Below, one piece after another: positions 44,951 to 57,177 of a DNA stretch of 64,000 nt. Source of the stretch: Stemphylium vesicarium (lineage: Eukaryota; Ascomycota; Dothideomycetes; Pleosporales; Pleosporaceae); assembly GCA_004380135.1 (NCBI GenBank), contig QXCR01000071.1, forward strand, positions 1-64,000. The letters run 5' to 3'. The position numbers were made by a program, and so were the translations under genes. The notes under the pieces are model-generated. The model saw nothing but the letters and a program-made list of their open reading frames with translations, had not been told where the DNA came from and ran no database searches. Numbering within the stretch: the first letter of the stretch is position 1; every line of letters begins with the position of its first letter.

Positions 44951-46266
44951 GGCCGACGCGTTCTGTGGGGTCGATCGGCGGTCGGAGCGCGGACAGGTTT
45001 AGCTGTGGCTGGTGACGAGTCAACAGGAGCAGCAATCAGTCGTCGTGGCCTTGCCGCCTCGCAGCGCTACGTCCGAGGCGAAATGTCACAAAAACAGGGC
45101 AGACGGGTGAGTGGAAGAGGGATGATATGATGTGACGGGTGAAGAGTGACGAGTGACGAGGCGGCTGGTCTTACGAACCAAGGATGAACGCCTTATGGCT
45201 AGGAATTATTGATTGCAGGCTGCACAGCCTCTGCTAACCTTGGTCCGCGCCAATCCCTGCAAGCCACTCCTCCCCACCCCAGGCCCGTTCCTGCCGATTT
45301 AAGCTTTGGCCCGGCACGGTCTTCAAGGCTGACACTCTGGTGCTGTCCTAGTTGAAGATAGCTCATCGTCTCCTGAAATGTCGGCATGACATCAACGAGA
45401 GCCTTGGTCGTCGCAACTTTCATGTGGCCATCGCATGGCGCTGATGGACATGACGTTTCAGACAGACGGATGCATCCTGCACCAATGCAGTGCAACCGAT
45501 ACCAAATCCTCACCGGTGCAGGGGGGGTGGCGCCGCACATGTACTTACATACATACAGATGACATAAGAGAGTTGAACGACACTCATCAAGAGGGCTGGT
45601 GTTTGTCGCGTTGGGCCGCCAGGGCCGGCTGCTATCTCGTGCTGCGTCTTGTATTTGTCTAGTTAGGATCACTACGTTTAGGCTTTTGAAATGATAATGC
45701 GCGCACGCCCAACATCGGAGCGTCTAAGCCCACCGTCACCCAGAAACTGCAAGAGAAGCGGCTTTGTTCTGAGGTCATCATTGAAAATCTTCGACCAGAT
45801 GTCACTACTGTATCAAACAATGTCGTGAAGTAGTACATAGGAAAACACACGCCAAAGCGGAGCTAGATGGACAGCCCAAACCCCTTCTCCCAACCAAACC
45901 AAGTCCTCTACCCAACCGTTACCCACCCAGTTCAGTACAGTCCTATCCTGTAACACCATGGCAATTTCAGACTTCGGCTCGCTCCATCGACGCGCAACTG
46001 CAGAGATGGTGCGCGAAACAAGGAAATCGCTTTTATCGTTGTTGAGAAGGAGCGGAACGGGAAGGCGCTAAGAATACCACCCAAGGAAAACAGTGCGAAG
46101 ATTTGCTATCCAGAACACCAGAGAGAGGATTGCTGCAAAGTGCAGTGATGATAGAATATTGGACATGGCAACACAAAGTGCTATGGCCTGAGATGGAAAG
46201 ATCGAGCCCAAGCAGGACTCGCTCGGCTGCAGGCGACCAACACATCAATGTTCGCAAGGCGTGCGT
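44951..46266. other. Intergenic, nothing recognised
   Basis: This region of about 1.3 kb contains a short tandem GTGACGAGTGACGAG-type tract near 45140-45160. No supported gene was found; open frames at 45199-45672 lack any domain. Confidence 0.4.
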
Positions 46267-48364
46267 CTACCTCTTGCGCTTCTTGCTCTTGTCCAAAGAC
46301 GTGCTCAGGGCATGAGCATGGTCCATGGACATGTTGTAGTCGTACATTGGTGGCGGTGCCATCGAGGTCACAGACGAGATTGAGTTTTTCTTGACTGATA
46401 CACCCATATGGCGTCCGTAGCGGCCCTTCCTGCCGTTGCCTTCGTCTTCGCTGACGCATCCGTCGGCACTGATGCCAGCATCTTTGCAGCGCTGGCAGGG
46501 GCGCTGGCGATCGCAACCCTTCTTGCTTTTGCGGCAGCGTTGACAGCGTGGCTTACTTGAGAGGTCCTCTTCGTCAACACCAAGCTGATGTTGGAAGTTG
46601 ATTGATGCATTCGAGGCCTTGCGTGACTGTGAAGGGAGGGACGATGGTGACATGGGGGTTTTGCTAGTGCCGTTGACCTTGCTCTTGCTCTTGGAGACAG
46701 CGCGAGACTTGCTGGGCTTGCCCGACTTGCTTGAGACTGAACGAGCTTTGATAACATCAGACTGCACGCGGTGGTTGCTGTGCTCATCCGCCATCATCTC
46801 GTCGCTCACGCCCTTGAAGGAGCCATCTCGGTCATCCTCGTAATCCTCACCACTACTCTCAGCATCGTCATAGACACGCGTCATGTCATGCATGCCACGA
46901 GACATGTTGTATTGTAGGGGCGGGAGCTCGGCTTCCTCCTCGCTGCCATCGGCACTATCGTCACTCGACGACGCTGCATCAGCTTTTCCGCTGAAGGCAT
47001 CGTCGAGCGTCGACGTGGAAGTACGACCATGAGTGGAGAAGTTGGATGCATCGCCTAAGCGCATGAGCTGTCGTGCCACATCCTCATCAGAGATGACGCT
47101 GATGCTTGCAAGCGTGGTCTCAGGGGTGGGTATGACTCCACCGCTACCAGAGTAGCGATAGTGGGAGTATTGCCCTGAGCCCCGCGCGCGAGACTTGTAT
47201 CCCTGCACGGGGCCGCTGGATGTGGAGTAGGGTGTGACCAGTCCTTGTAGATACGAACTGTCACCCTGACCATAGCTTTGCGGCGAGGGCAGCGGATGTG
47301 AGTATGAGAATGTCTGTTGGTTGACTGAGTATGGGGAGCCAGCAGTGTTCCCACTGATACGTCGCTGAGGCGAGGCAGATGAAAGCGAAGTAGTCATTGG
47401 CACCTGGGGTGGGACGAACAGAGGCAGCTCCTATGAAAGGAACGGGTGTCAGACTATTGCACGATACATGCCCACCGAGGGTACTTACCGAGCTATCAAA
47501 CTTCGCACGTTTCCGGCGACCACCTTCGACTATGTTGTCGACGCTGATCTCCGCACTTGCGAGGGGCTCTTTCCGCGAGCGACGCGAGCTACTCACGGAG
47601 CCATGCTCGCCTTCGCTGTCGCTGTAGTCATCGCCATTGACCTCAGCGAAGCTCCCGTGCGAGCTGTTTCCGCGGCTCTTTGTAGAAGGGCGCATGCGCT
47701 TGCTGACTGAGGCGCTTCTCCTGCCACGCCCTGGATGTGGGGAGTGGCTCTGGCGCGCATGGCGGGATCCCGCTCTTGAGGCTGTGTGGTTGTGCTGGAT
47801 AGGTGGGAGCATCTGGAAGGCTTCCTCTAGGTGGGGTCGAGGACGGCGGGGCGAGATGGTAGCCTGTCGCGGATCAGGAGAGTATTCTTCCGCATCCAGA
47901 CTCTCTGGAGAGACTCGGACGTAGACGGTCATGCCGTGCTCGAAGTTCTCAAAGCGTGCGATGAGCGTGTTGCCATGACGGTCCTCAAAAATGACGCCGC
48001 GACGCTCGTACAGACCGTAGAAGTTCTTGACTGTTGTAATGATGGAGTCTGTTGTATCGTGGGGGTAGATGTCTACCCGCATTGGTAGTCGAGCCTTGTG
48101 GGCTGGAGACTGGGGGAGCAGCAGCTCGAAGCTGACGTGCTTCTTGGGCATCTGCTTGGAGGGCGACACAGAGTCATGCGCCGACCCAGTCTCAGTGCTT
48201 GGGTATACGTCCATGATGCCCGAGTCTTCTCTCTGAGGCATCATGTCGTAGCTGGCCGCCGACTGCATGGAGTCGTGGTGTCGGCCCGCTATGAGCTCTT
48301 CCACCTCAGGGAAGCATTGTGCGCCCGCAACCCGAGGCTCTGCAAGCATGTTGGAAACTTGCAT
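46267..48364 (-). CDS. Disordered nuclear protein with C-terminal Zn2Cys6-like cluster
   Basis: Exons 48364-47489 and 47430-46267 flank a 58-nt intron and encode about 679 aa. An N-terminal conserved block (KHVSFELLLPQSPAHKARLP, IITTVKNFYGLYERRGVIFE, FEHGMTVYVRVSPESL; about 75-165) looks like a ubiquitin-like or PB1-like fold. Long Ser/Arg/Gly-rich and acidic regions follow, then at about 587-618 the cluster CQRCRKSKKGCDRQRPCQRC with a sixth C after AGISADG. The end is basic (DKSKKRKR), a likely nuclear signal. Zn2Cys6 clusters normally lie at the N-terminus, so this C-terminal position is unusual. The start is the first ATG in the frame; one at 48349 is an alternative, and a 5' exon cannot be excluded. 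Confidence 0.75.
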
Positions 48365-51262
48365 GACCAATGACTTTTGTATCGACCTCCTATTGCAAGG
48401 CCTCTAGAATGAGGGTCTGTATGTGTATGTGGTAGGGGGGCGCACCGATCCTGCCGGCGTCGCAAGGGCTTGGGACGAATGGCGGTCGGGGAAGGATAAG
48501 CGGGAGGCGGTTCTGGGAACGAGAGTGTTAGCGTATGGCTTTTTGGATATTTTGATGGCATCCGAAATGATTCTCGTCTTGTTCCGCAAAGCAGATGCTG
48601 ACTGGGGCGCTGTTGGGAGGTCGTCACCGCTGCCCAGTGACGGGCGCCAGGGAGGATCGCGCCAGAGGCCCAGGAGCGCCATCGCAAGGAGGTAAAGATG
48701 CTATCCCGGTCGCAGGGTCCTATTGAGACATATACATACCGACAGTTGTGTCTTGAAGCCCAAGGAGGCAGTATGGACGCTTTGGTGTGATTCCGTGTAT
48801 CGCCGCTGGCTGGCAGCGTCACGTTAGCGGCCGAAATGCGCAGACGGAGATTGATGCGATCTGAATGCCAGATTGCGAGCCCAGATGGATGAGATACTTG
48901 ATGAGACGGTTGGAGACTTACGAGAAAGGTGGTGGTTGTGGACTGCCACCGAGATGCGTTGGAGGTGGGTTGAGCAATGGCACCGAAGCGAAGCACTTAA
49001 AGACAACCCCGACTAGGACCGCTCAAAGGTCACGACGCACTTTCCTAATGCGCCCCAAACCACAAATTGACAGTCGCCTTTGCATCAAAAGTCTCTTGAA
49101 ACTGAATTTGTAACGTCAAAATGCCATGGAAAGTACAGCGCATCCTCCTTTTTGAGTATATGCGATTGCGCCTCAATTGGTGACTAGTATATACACTACT
49201 ACGGAAGACAGGCCATCTTTAGTCACGCAAGTGGGCTACAAATGTATTGGAGCCGAACAGACTCTCTCAAATCTCTTCGTTGTATCCAGAGCACGTCTTT
49301 CGAGGCCGAAACATAAGATGACCCCCCCGGCGCCAGCTATGCGCCCAATGAGTACATGACCCTAGGATGCATGCCACAGGACAAGTCAGTCGCTTGTGGA
49401 ATACCAAAGCACTCGCGGAAGCCGTTTCCTGCTACTAGTGCCCTCGATAACATCAGACATGGCCAATAGGCTGTTACGCCGCTTTGTTGCCCAGGTGCAT
49501 GCGTACATTCCATGTGAACCGGAGCCGGATGAGCTTCAGCACCCTGATATCCTGATGCATTACGTCGAGCACCCAAGGGCCTGACAAGAGCGTACTCTGG
49601 ATCGCCTTCAGACATAATTCTGGTTGGAATGCTAGAGAAGCTTCGTGGTCCCCGCTGTGGGTGAAGCACTGTGGGTTCGTTGCCAGCTGGTGCCGGGCGT
49701 CTATTGGAGAGATCGCCGTGCGACAATCAATGCCACACACCTGCTTGCGTAGGGTCCCTTTTTGTAGGCAACTGTCCCTGAATGAATCGCCGCAAGCCGC
49801 CTCAAAGGCTCGTGCGACTTATGAATTACGCGATCCTGGAATTATGTCTACATCTGCTCGCGGAATCGTCTGATGATCTTCGACCCACACATCATGACGA
49901 TGGTAGCGCGAAGTACCGTAATCAACCCGCGGGTCCTCGTCATATCCGCGCCGAGCACGAAACACGTATTCCGGACATTCCAAGCATAGTGTCGCTGCTT
50001 GTTATCTCTGTCTCCAGAATCCCGACCCTGCATGTGCACCAGCGATCATGGCGGATGTACATACGTAGCGCGGCATGCGACTTCGCAAATCTGTGGCCTG
50101 AAGCTCGGACGGCCGCTCTAAACTAATGAGGGGTCGATGAACAACTGTAAGGCTCCCGCATTTTGCGCAAAGAAGTTTCGGGAGGGAACCCGGTCGCGGG
50201 CCTTTTGAAAAGACGTTGTGCGCGTATTTGGCTCCATGCGATCTCGCTACGGATGCCATCGGTCCACATCACTTTGTCGGTGAACCTCTCGGCCTGTATT
50301 GGCTGCGGGGACAAAGCCATGGAAAGATGCGCCAACAACGCCCGTACGAACGTCTTTCAACCTCTACCAAGCGCAATGCTTGTTTCCTGATCGCCTGTAG
50401 CAACGGCGCCGTGACAAAGGCAGGTATAGGCTGCCGTTTGGAATTTGGTGGCAGTGCGCCGATCGATAGGCTGTGGGCGCCGGACAGCGGGTCAATTGTG
50501 CGGGTTCCAGACCAGCGCAGTTGTCGCGACCACATTTGAGGCCATGCACAATAATCAGGTAGTGTTCAATTACGTTGTTATGGTAATAGCAAGGGTAAAC
50601 AGAGTGTTTCAGAGGAAGCCGTCGATGTGAAAGTTAGCACGTGATGTCGCGTGGGAATATCAGCTAATCGAGGCTTGGCGCGTCAGATCGGAGGGGTTAA
50701 GGCAGTGGCGCGTGGACGTTACGACCCTGAGCGAAAAGACGTAAAAGATGCCTAGAAACGTCGAATGATGGGTATTGGCACATCTGACAGCTTTTGAGAC
50801 CTCAAGATCGAAGGTGCGGGGCGGCGCATTCAAAGAACGTTTTTGACATGCTTGATGGGTCTCGCGTTCGCCTCGGCTATGACGTTCCTGTCAGCGCCGG
50901 AAGAGCAGGAGCAGGCCGTGCATCGTAACTAGGGCGGCTCCGGTATAGTGCTATGATCCCTGTCGCAAAGCTCGAACTAGTCAGTAAATAAACATTGAAT
51001 CCAAACGCGCATAGCTCCAAGCTCTCCATATAAGTTTACAAAGCTCTTGTTGTCGTCGTCAACACCACTCCTCGTGCCACTCGATAACGTCGATCCGTCT
51101 ATCTCATCGCCGCCAACTTAGATGGAGAGTTTCTTTATATCGGCCACTGACTTGTAGCACTACGACCACAGCTGCCCCTATCGTCCACTTCCTCGCAACC
51201 GTCGCTGTCAACACAACATAAATCCAGAGACTATCGTCTTTAATCGACAGCCTAATAACATA
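48365..51262. other. Long gene-poor divergent region (2.9 kb)
   Basis: This is the largest interval without a supported gene. It separates the cysteine-cluster gene (-) and cyclin B (+) and could hold long 5' leaders, uORFs or lncRNAs. Frames such as 49337-49726 (-) show no domain. Confidence 0.4.
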
Positions 51263-53262
51263 ATGGACGCAAAGGTAAAGCCACGCTCTTTAACAGCACC
51301 ATAATTACCGCATCGAGCCGCAGACGCGCCGCGTTGTCAGCAGCCGTCTTTGGCACCTCTGCGCTGCTTCACTTAGACTACACCGCTGCAAGCTTTGCTA
51401 ACATGATCTCTCAACAGCCGCAACGCCCTATGAGGGCTCTCCGCATGCGCGACGAGAACGCAGCGCCCCAGCTGCCTGCCGGCAAGACTCTGCACTCGCG
51501 CAACAAGTCAACACCAGCTCTATCAACACTTATGCAGGTCGGGGGCATCAAGGCTGCCGCAGCCAAGCGGACGGTATTCGGCGACGTCAGCAACACTACC
51601 CGACAGCCTATAGCGAAGGACGACATGCAGATAGCAGGCAAGAAGAAGAATCTCGAGGTTCTTAAGGAGACTACTGCAGTCACAGTCAAGGAGACGACCA
51701 AAGCTGGCGCGCTCTCACGGCCAGCACAACGCCCTCTGGCAAACATTGCGTCCAAGGAAAACGCGTCCAAGGATACCAGCGACGTCGCGTCTGTGGATTT
51801 AAAACAAGTCAGCATCGACACAACCCAACCCGCTGTCAACGTTCGCAAGACGCTCACAAAGAAGGCGTCTACAACCATCTTCCGAGAGCCGCTCCAGAAT
51901 CCCTCGATCGACACAACCATTGTACCCGTACCTTCGCGTCAACCTCTCCCTGCCCAGCCATCTTCATTTCCCAACGTGGACCGTGCCTCCGCACAGTCCC
52001 AGCAGCCTGCGACTATTCCTGAACAGGAGAAGGCCGAGTCGAAAAACGTAGCCGAAGACAGATGCGAATACCTCGATGCGCTTGAGGAGCAGGCTCGCGT
52101 CCTGGAACAAGAACGAAACGAAGAGCTGGCCAAGGTCAACGGTCTGAATGGTCTCGAACAAGAAGAGTACTGGGACGAAGAGGACGACGAGGAATACTAC
52201 GATGCCGACGGCTACACCACTGCTAGGTCTCTTCGATCGCGCGGCGATAATACCACGGGCGGCGTCACTCTGGTCCTTGCGCCCAGGATAACGGCGAAGA
52301 CTCAGCGCGAGCTCGAAGCTGCCCGCGTATTCGTCGAGGCGAACCGGACGGCCGAAGACGTCGAGGATGAGCAGTGGGACACGTCCATGGTCGCAGAATA
52401 CGGCGACGAGATCTTTGAGTATATGCATTCTCTCGAAGAGCGCATGAAGCCCAACGCGACCTACATGGACCACCAAGCTGAGATCCAATGGTCCATGCGA
52501 TCTGTCCTGATGGACTGGCTGGTGCAGGTCCACAACCGCTTCACTCTTCTTCCCGAGACCTTGTTCCTCGCGGTAAACTATGTCGACCGCTTCCTTTCAT
52601 GCAAGGTCGTCTCCCTTGGCAAGCTGCAGCTGGTTGGTGCCACTGCTCTCTTCGTCGCAGCCAAGTACGAAGAGATCAACTGTCCGTCTGTGCAGGAGAT
52701 AGTGTACATGGTCGACGGTGCTTACACTGCCGATGAGGTACTCAAGGCTGAGCGTTTCATGCTCAGCATGCTCCAATTTGAGCTGGGATGGCCTGGCCCG
52801 ATGAGCTTCCTCCGCCGTATAAGCAAAGCGGATGATTACGACCTCGAGACACGTACCTTGTCCAAATACTTTTTGGAGATCACCGTCATGGACGAGCGCT
52901 TCGTGGGCTGCGCTCCTAGCTTCCTCTCTGCGGGTGCCCACTGTCTTGCACGCTTCATGCTGAAGAAGGGTGACTGGGTATGTCAATGTCCGCGTCGTTG
53001 CTCACAACACCGCTAACTATAATAGTCGCAATCGCACGTACACTACTCTGGGTACACGCTGACCCAGCTCCGTCAACTCATATCCGTCATCCTCGAATGC
53101 TGTGATAACCCCCAGAAGCATCACGCCGCCGTGTATGAGAAGTACACAGATAAGCGCTATAAGCGTGCATCCATCTTTGTCGAGGCCGAGGTTTCGAAAG
53201 GCTTCTCTCTGCCTTTTGTGTCCAGAGACAGCCTTGCGAGCCAGACTTGGAGGCGAAAGTGA
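51263..53262 (+). CDS. B-type mitotic cyclin
   Basis: Three exons (51263-51274, 51418-52977, 53026-53262) encode 602 aa. The start codon lies in a 12-nt exon (MDAK) joined across a 143-nt intron, whose end has a GCTAAC branch site, to PQRPMRALRMRDENA. RTVFGDVSN at about 55 resembles the APC/C destruction box. A helical, acidic linker precedes the two cyclin folds: MRSVLMDWLVQVHNRFTLLP (from about 364), NYVDRFLS and LQLVGATALFVAAKYEE, then the C-terminal fold ending YSGYTLTQLRQLISVILECC and KYTDKRYKRAS. It binds and activates Cdk1 for mitosis (NimE/Cdc13/Clb class). The C-terminal 30 residues follow the usual end. Confidence 0.93.
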
Positions 53263-54438
53263 ATACACTTGTCTCGTCTTGGTCTTGCGTTTGACTGTAT
53301 TCTAACTCGGCTCGTAGGGGTCGTCTGACAGCGCATCTTACCCAGGTCGTCCACCAGCACCCGTCAGTCAAGAGCCCGACAGTCTCAGCACATCGAGCTG
53401 CTATAAGTCAACATCAGCACCAACATGGTCACCATCGAAATCTCCTCCATTCTTGCTTATTGTTCTCCGACACACGGCGCTTTGGCGGCTTTTTGGAACA
53501 GGCTCAACTTCAGCAGACTTCCCAGTCTACATCCGTCCAACCCTCGTTTGGACATTCGGCGCACGGTGTTTATGGCTACCCGGCCTAAGTCTTTTCCTTT
53601 TTCCATCAACTGTCTGTTCCAAGCTCGCGTCCTGCCTTACTATGCTGCTTAACCGTTCGCTACATTCACACCTTTCCATGAGTGGTGGAAGTATGCAATG
53701 GACAATTTCCCTTCGACTGTATTTTCTTGCATTGGAAAGCGTTTTGGGCCTATCACGAAGACATGAGGTCATGAACACCTAACCACATTATCTTAATTCT
53801 CCAAGTCCAGCGGCACGTCAAGCTCGGTGTCGGTTTTGTCTTCTTTTTTTTTCTTATCTCACTTCTCATGGGTGGGCTCTAGCAATCAGTGGGTCTTCGG
53901 CGCATCCACAGGAGTTCGGAACGGGTATCGCACTATGTGCGTCGTGGGGTTTATCTGCGTTTCGCAATGGTACATCGAAGTCCAAATTTTGGACTTTGCC
54001 GTAGTCAAGAAAAGCGCTTTAATGTTTGCATCTTCAAATGACTATCTTCTTGACCAGTGATGGCTTCGACTGATGTGGTGCAATGAGCATTCGACCAGAA
54101 AATGGCAGCGTAGTTGTCACGGGCCAGGAAATGAGAAACGAAGAGGTTACATAGGTTACTTGTATGTGGCTTTGATGCGAGTCCGGGGACTCGGGCAGGA
54201 TTAGCAAAAGCGCCGCTATAGCTTCTTTCGGAAACAGCCACCTAGGCTTCCAGACATCCCACCTGTCGGTCGCTGCGCCTGACTTCATTTTTCCTCCAAG
54301 CCGATGCGCCCAGCTATGTCCGCTCTTGGGTATCTCATTTGTGACTGCTTCTTGGCTATCGTTGTACTGCGACGGTAGTTGTCGTAGTCGATTTGTGGAT
54401 CCGAACGCGCTGTCTCTGCTAGAATGGATGCGGAGTCA
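53263..54438. other. Convergent 3' flanks, nothing recognised
   Basis: About 1.2 kb lies between the stops of cyclin B (+) and LSM3 (-). Open frames within it carry no recognisable domain. Confidence 0.4.
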
Positions 54439-54857
54439 TCATTGTGAAGCTCCTTCTGCCGGTGCGATGAGGACCACCGAGTCGCCTGCCATTTCGTCAG
54501 CTCAGGTTCCTCCCTGAAGCACCAAAGTCCTCGCATACCTCTGACGAAGAGCATCTCGCTCTGCTTCTTGACCGTCCGTACGCTGGGCTCCTTCTCATCG
54601 TCTTCCTCCTCGGCGATGAAGATGGTTTCCTCGACGTCTCCCAGCACGAGATTGCAATGAGAGTCGTATGCCTATTTGTCACTGTTAGCGTGCATCCTTG
54701 TACACGTTCCCGCGCAGGGTAAACGGAGCTTCGCAGAGACACATACGTGAAGTCTACCCTTTAATTCGCGGTCGCCGCGCAATTTTACAATAACCACCTC
54801 GTCAATGCACAGGCGCACAAGATCGAGAGGCTCGTTGGTCTCTTCCTTTTCGTCCAT
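54439..54857 (-). CDS. LSM3: U6 snRNA-associated Sm-like protein LSm3
   Basis: Three exons (54857-54747, 54671-54539, 54485-54439; introns 75 and 53 nt) encode 96 aa. The sequence [65 protein letters not shown] matches LSm3 with both Sm motifs. It is part of the Lsm2-8 ring on U6 snRNA and the cytoplasmic Lsm1-7 decapping ring. An in-frame ATG 28 codons upstream (MIALAKVH) would add an unusual extension, so the family-typical Met was chosen. A frame that ignores the last intron reads on into non-homologous sequence. It is divergent from the YAP1-binding-protein gene, 307 bp away. Confidence 0.93.
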
Positions 54858-55164
54858 GATAGGCAGTTTGGCGAGGCTGCTAGCTGCGGTGCTTGGAGCT
54901 GCGCGAATGGTGTCGCGGTGAACTTTGGCAAGAGCGATCATCTTGGCGGAGCGGCAGCGGGGCTAGCGTGCACGCGAATCTGGGTGGGCTGGCATTGCGT
55001 CAGGGCCGGCCTGGCCCCCAACCAACAATTCTAGCATCAGTCCCTGCCCGGTTCAACCGCTGCATTCTCTCTCCATCGCCCCAATTTACACTTCTTTTAT
55101 TCGTCTCTGGACTCCTCGTCACCCGTCGCACACAGACGCCAACCCATATCCAAGGGAGCGAGTC
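54858..55164. promoter_or_regulatory. Bidirectional promoter of LSM3 and the Ybp1-like gene
   Basis: Only 307 bp separate two divergent start codons, so both promoters must share this segment. No specific site is claimed. Confidence 0.5.
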
Positions 55165-57177
55165 ATGGCTGATACCCAGGATCCCGCCCAAAAGGATCAA
55201 CATCCGCTTCTAGCCTCACGCCCGCCTGTCACAGATCCCATCACCTATCTCACCATCATCGAGTACAACCTTTCCGACGAGACCTTGCCCGTGCTGCATC
55301 AGGTCCTCCAAGATGCAGAACTCACATCGACTATCGGCTGGGATCTGATCCACCTGTTACTTCCGCTGCTGCCTTTATCCGAGGAATGCCTGCAAGACAT
55401 TGCTGCAAAAGGCAACCCTAGAGAATGCGTTCTGAAGGTGACAGAAGCATTGCGACTATTGGAGTTTGAGGAGCCACGTGAAGACACAGACGAAGACGAA
55501 GATAGCGCTGGAACCAATGTCTCCAAGCCGAAAGCGTCAGATGTTGGTTTGGGAGAATCCAGCACAAGTCCCGCCTTCCAGCCTACAGTAGTCCCACCAC
55601 TTCCGGTACTAAAATTTGAGGTCCTTCTCAACATACTGGCTACGCTGCATCGCCGCGTCAAGACTAAATACCCGAGCCGCTTCCTCTCTACCAGCTTGCA
55701 AGCTGTATTGCTTGCCTACAACAGGGCCAACACCCACATCGAGGACCTCACCCTATCTGCCGTCAAATTCGTCAAGACACTTTCCGGAACTAAGAGGCCG
55801 CATTTGCCGTCAAGACGAAGTAGTGGACAGCTACTACGGACGAACACCAACCAATCGGAGCCCGATCCGGAAGCGCAGAGCGATGCACCAAGCAGCGAAG
55901 AAACAGACCTGGTCAACCGTCTACTGCAATCGTTCCTTACCCACATTCTCGAAGACTATGTTTTGTCCTTGACATCGGACGATGATGTTCCAGGTCTGTC
56001 ATGGGCGAGCAGATTGATGGAGCAATATGAACCGGAGCGGATACCCAACAAGCCCAACTACCAGAAATATGCGGATCGATTTGCCAACGAGGAAGACTTG
56101 ACCTCGCGCGTCGCCATAGTCGGGCAGATTCTAGCTTTGGCCCAGGACCTGGGTCTGAAATATGAGGAATTGGTACGAACCGTCATGGATTCTGAGGATG
56201 AAAAGAGGGGCATTCCTGGCACAGAAGACGAGCCTCCGGCCACAGCTGCAGACATCCCACTTTCAAGAACTGGCGCTCTACTTCTTATTGCTGCGCACAA
56301 CGTCAAGCAAGAGCTATATGCTTCGGCCAAGCAAGACGAATCCTCGTCTATTGCCATTTTCCCCGGCCATGCCACCATACTGGCCAACTTTGTCGGCGCT
56401 CTAGGGCCTCAGACTGTCGGCATGGAGCCAGAAGCACTACTCGACACCATTCTTACTTTTGGTCTGATTGCACTGCAAAGGAACAATGTCGGCGAACCCA
56501 AAGACGACGAGTCATTTGCCCAATACCTTCAGACGATCTCGCTCATCTCGGCAAATTCGCCCTCGCCAAGCTTACGAGGACACGCACACTACCTGACGAC
56601 AACAGTTTTGCGCTCACATCCACACGACCTGGTTCGCTTAACATTCATCAGGGATACCCTTGAGCATTGTCCCTACGAAAACCTCAGAGCAAGCGCCGTG
56701 TCGTGGCTGAAAGGCGAGACCCTGGAAGCGAATTCACCTCACCCCCAATCTTCAGATGACGAAGACGAGCACACAAACATCTTCGCCACGCCTGTCGCTC
56801 TGTCAACGGTTGCACCATTCCTATGGCCCGACCTCTCGAAGCACTACAGCGCCGAAACCAGCCTAGAAGACTCGTGGATGCAATTCCGCCAGGAGCTTAG
56901 TTTCTACGTCGCGGCACTCAACTTTTATTACTTGCTACTCCAAGCTCAGCATCTTCACAGCACATTGGGTATCAAGGAGCTGAACGAGAGTCATAGCATT
57001 CAATCGCATTACCTTGATGTGTTGAAGCAGATCGCAGCGCGCTTCCAGAAAGAGCTAGCGTCGGGTGGTGGTGCGCTTGTCGTTGAGGGCGAGGAGGCGC
57101 TGGAGCAGGCCAAGGCTGATGTGGGGTTGCTGGAGAAGGTTACTGAGTGGGTTGAGAATGCGATGAAGAAGTTGTAG
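55165..57177 (+). CDS. YAP1-binding protein / Ybp1-Ybp2 family (DUF1760)
   Basis: A single exon encodes 670 aa with no intron. The protein is largely alpha-helical and repeat-like, as in the ALF4/glomulin/Ybp family: DETLPVLHQVLQDAE, WDLIHLLLPLLPLSEECLQD, VLLNILATLHRRVKTKYP, TDLVNRLLQSFLTHILEDYV, and near the C-terminus FYVAALNFYYLLLQAQHLH. An acidic linker (REDTDEDEDSAG) lies at about 105. In yeast, Ybp1 helps the peroxidase Gpx3 oxidise the transcription factor Yap1 under H2O2, and Ybp2 also touches kinetochores. A role in oxidative-stress signalling is therefore inferred. The start is an ATG preceded by GAGTC and fits family length. Confidence 0.88.
   Translation: MADTQDPAQKDQHPLLASRPPVTDPITYLTIIEYNLSDETLPVLHQVLQDAELTSTIGWDLIHLLLPLLPLSEECLQDIAAKGNPRECVLKVTEALRLLEFEEPREDTDEDEDSAGTNVSKPKASDVGLGESSTSPAFQPTVVPPLPVLKFEVLLNILATLHRRVKTKYPSRFLSTSLQAVLLAYNRANTHIEDLTLSAVKFVKTLSGTKRPHLPSRRSSGQLLRTNTNQSEPDPEAQSDAPSSEETDLVNRLLQSFLTHILEDYVLSLTSDDDVPGLSWASRLMEQYEPERIPNKPNYQKYADRFANEEDLTSRVAIVGQILALAQDLGLKYEELVRTVMDSEDEKRGIPGTEDEPPATAADIPLSRTGALLLIAAHNVKQELYASAKQDESSSIAIFPGHATILANFVGALGPQTVGMEPEALLDTILTFGLIALQRNNVGEPKDDESFAQYLQTISLISANSPSPSLRGHAHYLTTTVLRSHPHDLVRLTFIRDTLEHCPYENLRASAVSWLKGETLEANSPHPQSSDDEDEHTNIFATPVALSTVAPFLWPDLSKHYSAETSLEDSWMQFRQELSFYVAALNFYYLLLQAQHLHSTLGIKELNESHSIQSHYLDVLKQIAARFQKELASGGGALVVEGEEALEQAKADVGLLEKVTEWVENAMKKL

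Noticed and set aside
49337..49726. 129-aa minus-strand frame in the long empty region
   Set aside because: The frame has no suitable ATG at its start and no recognisable domain.
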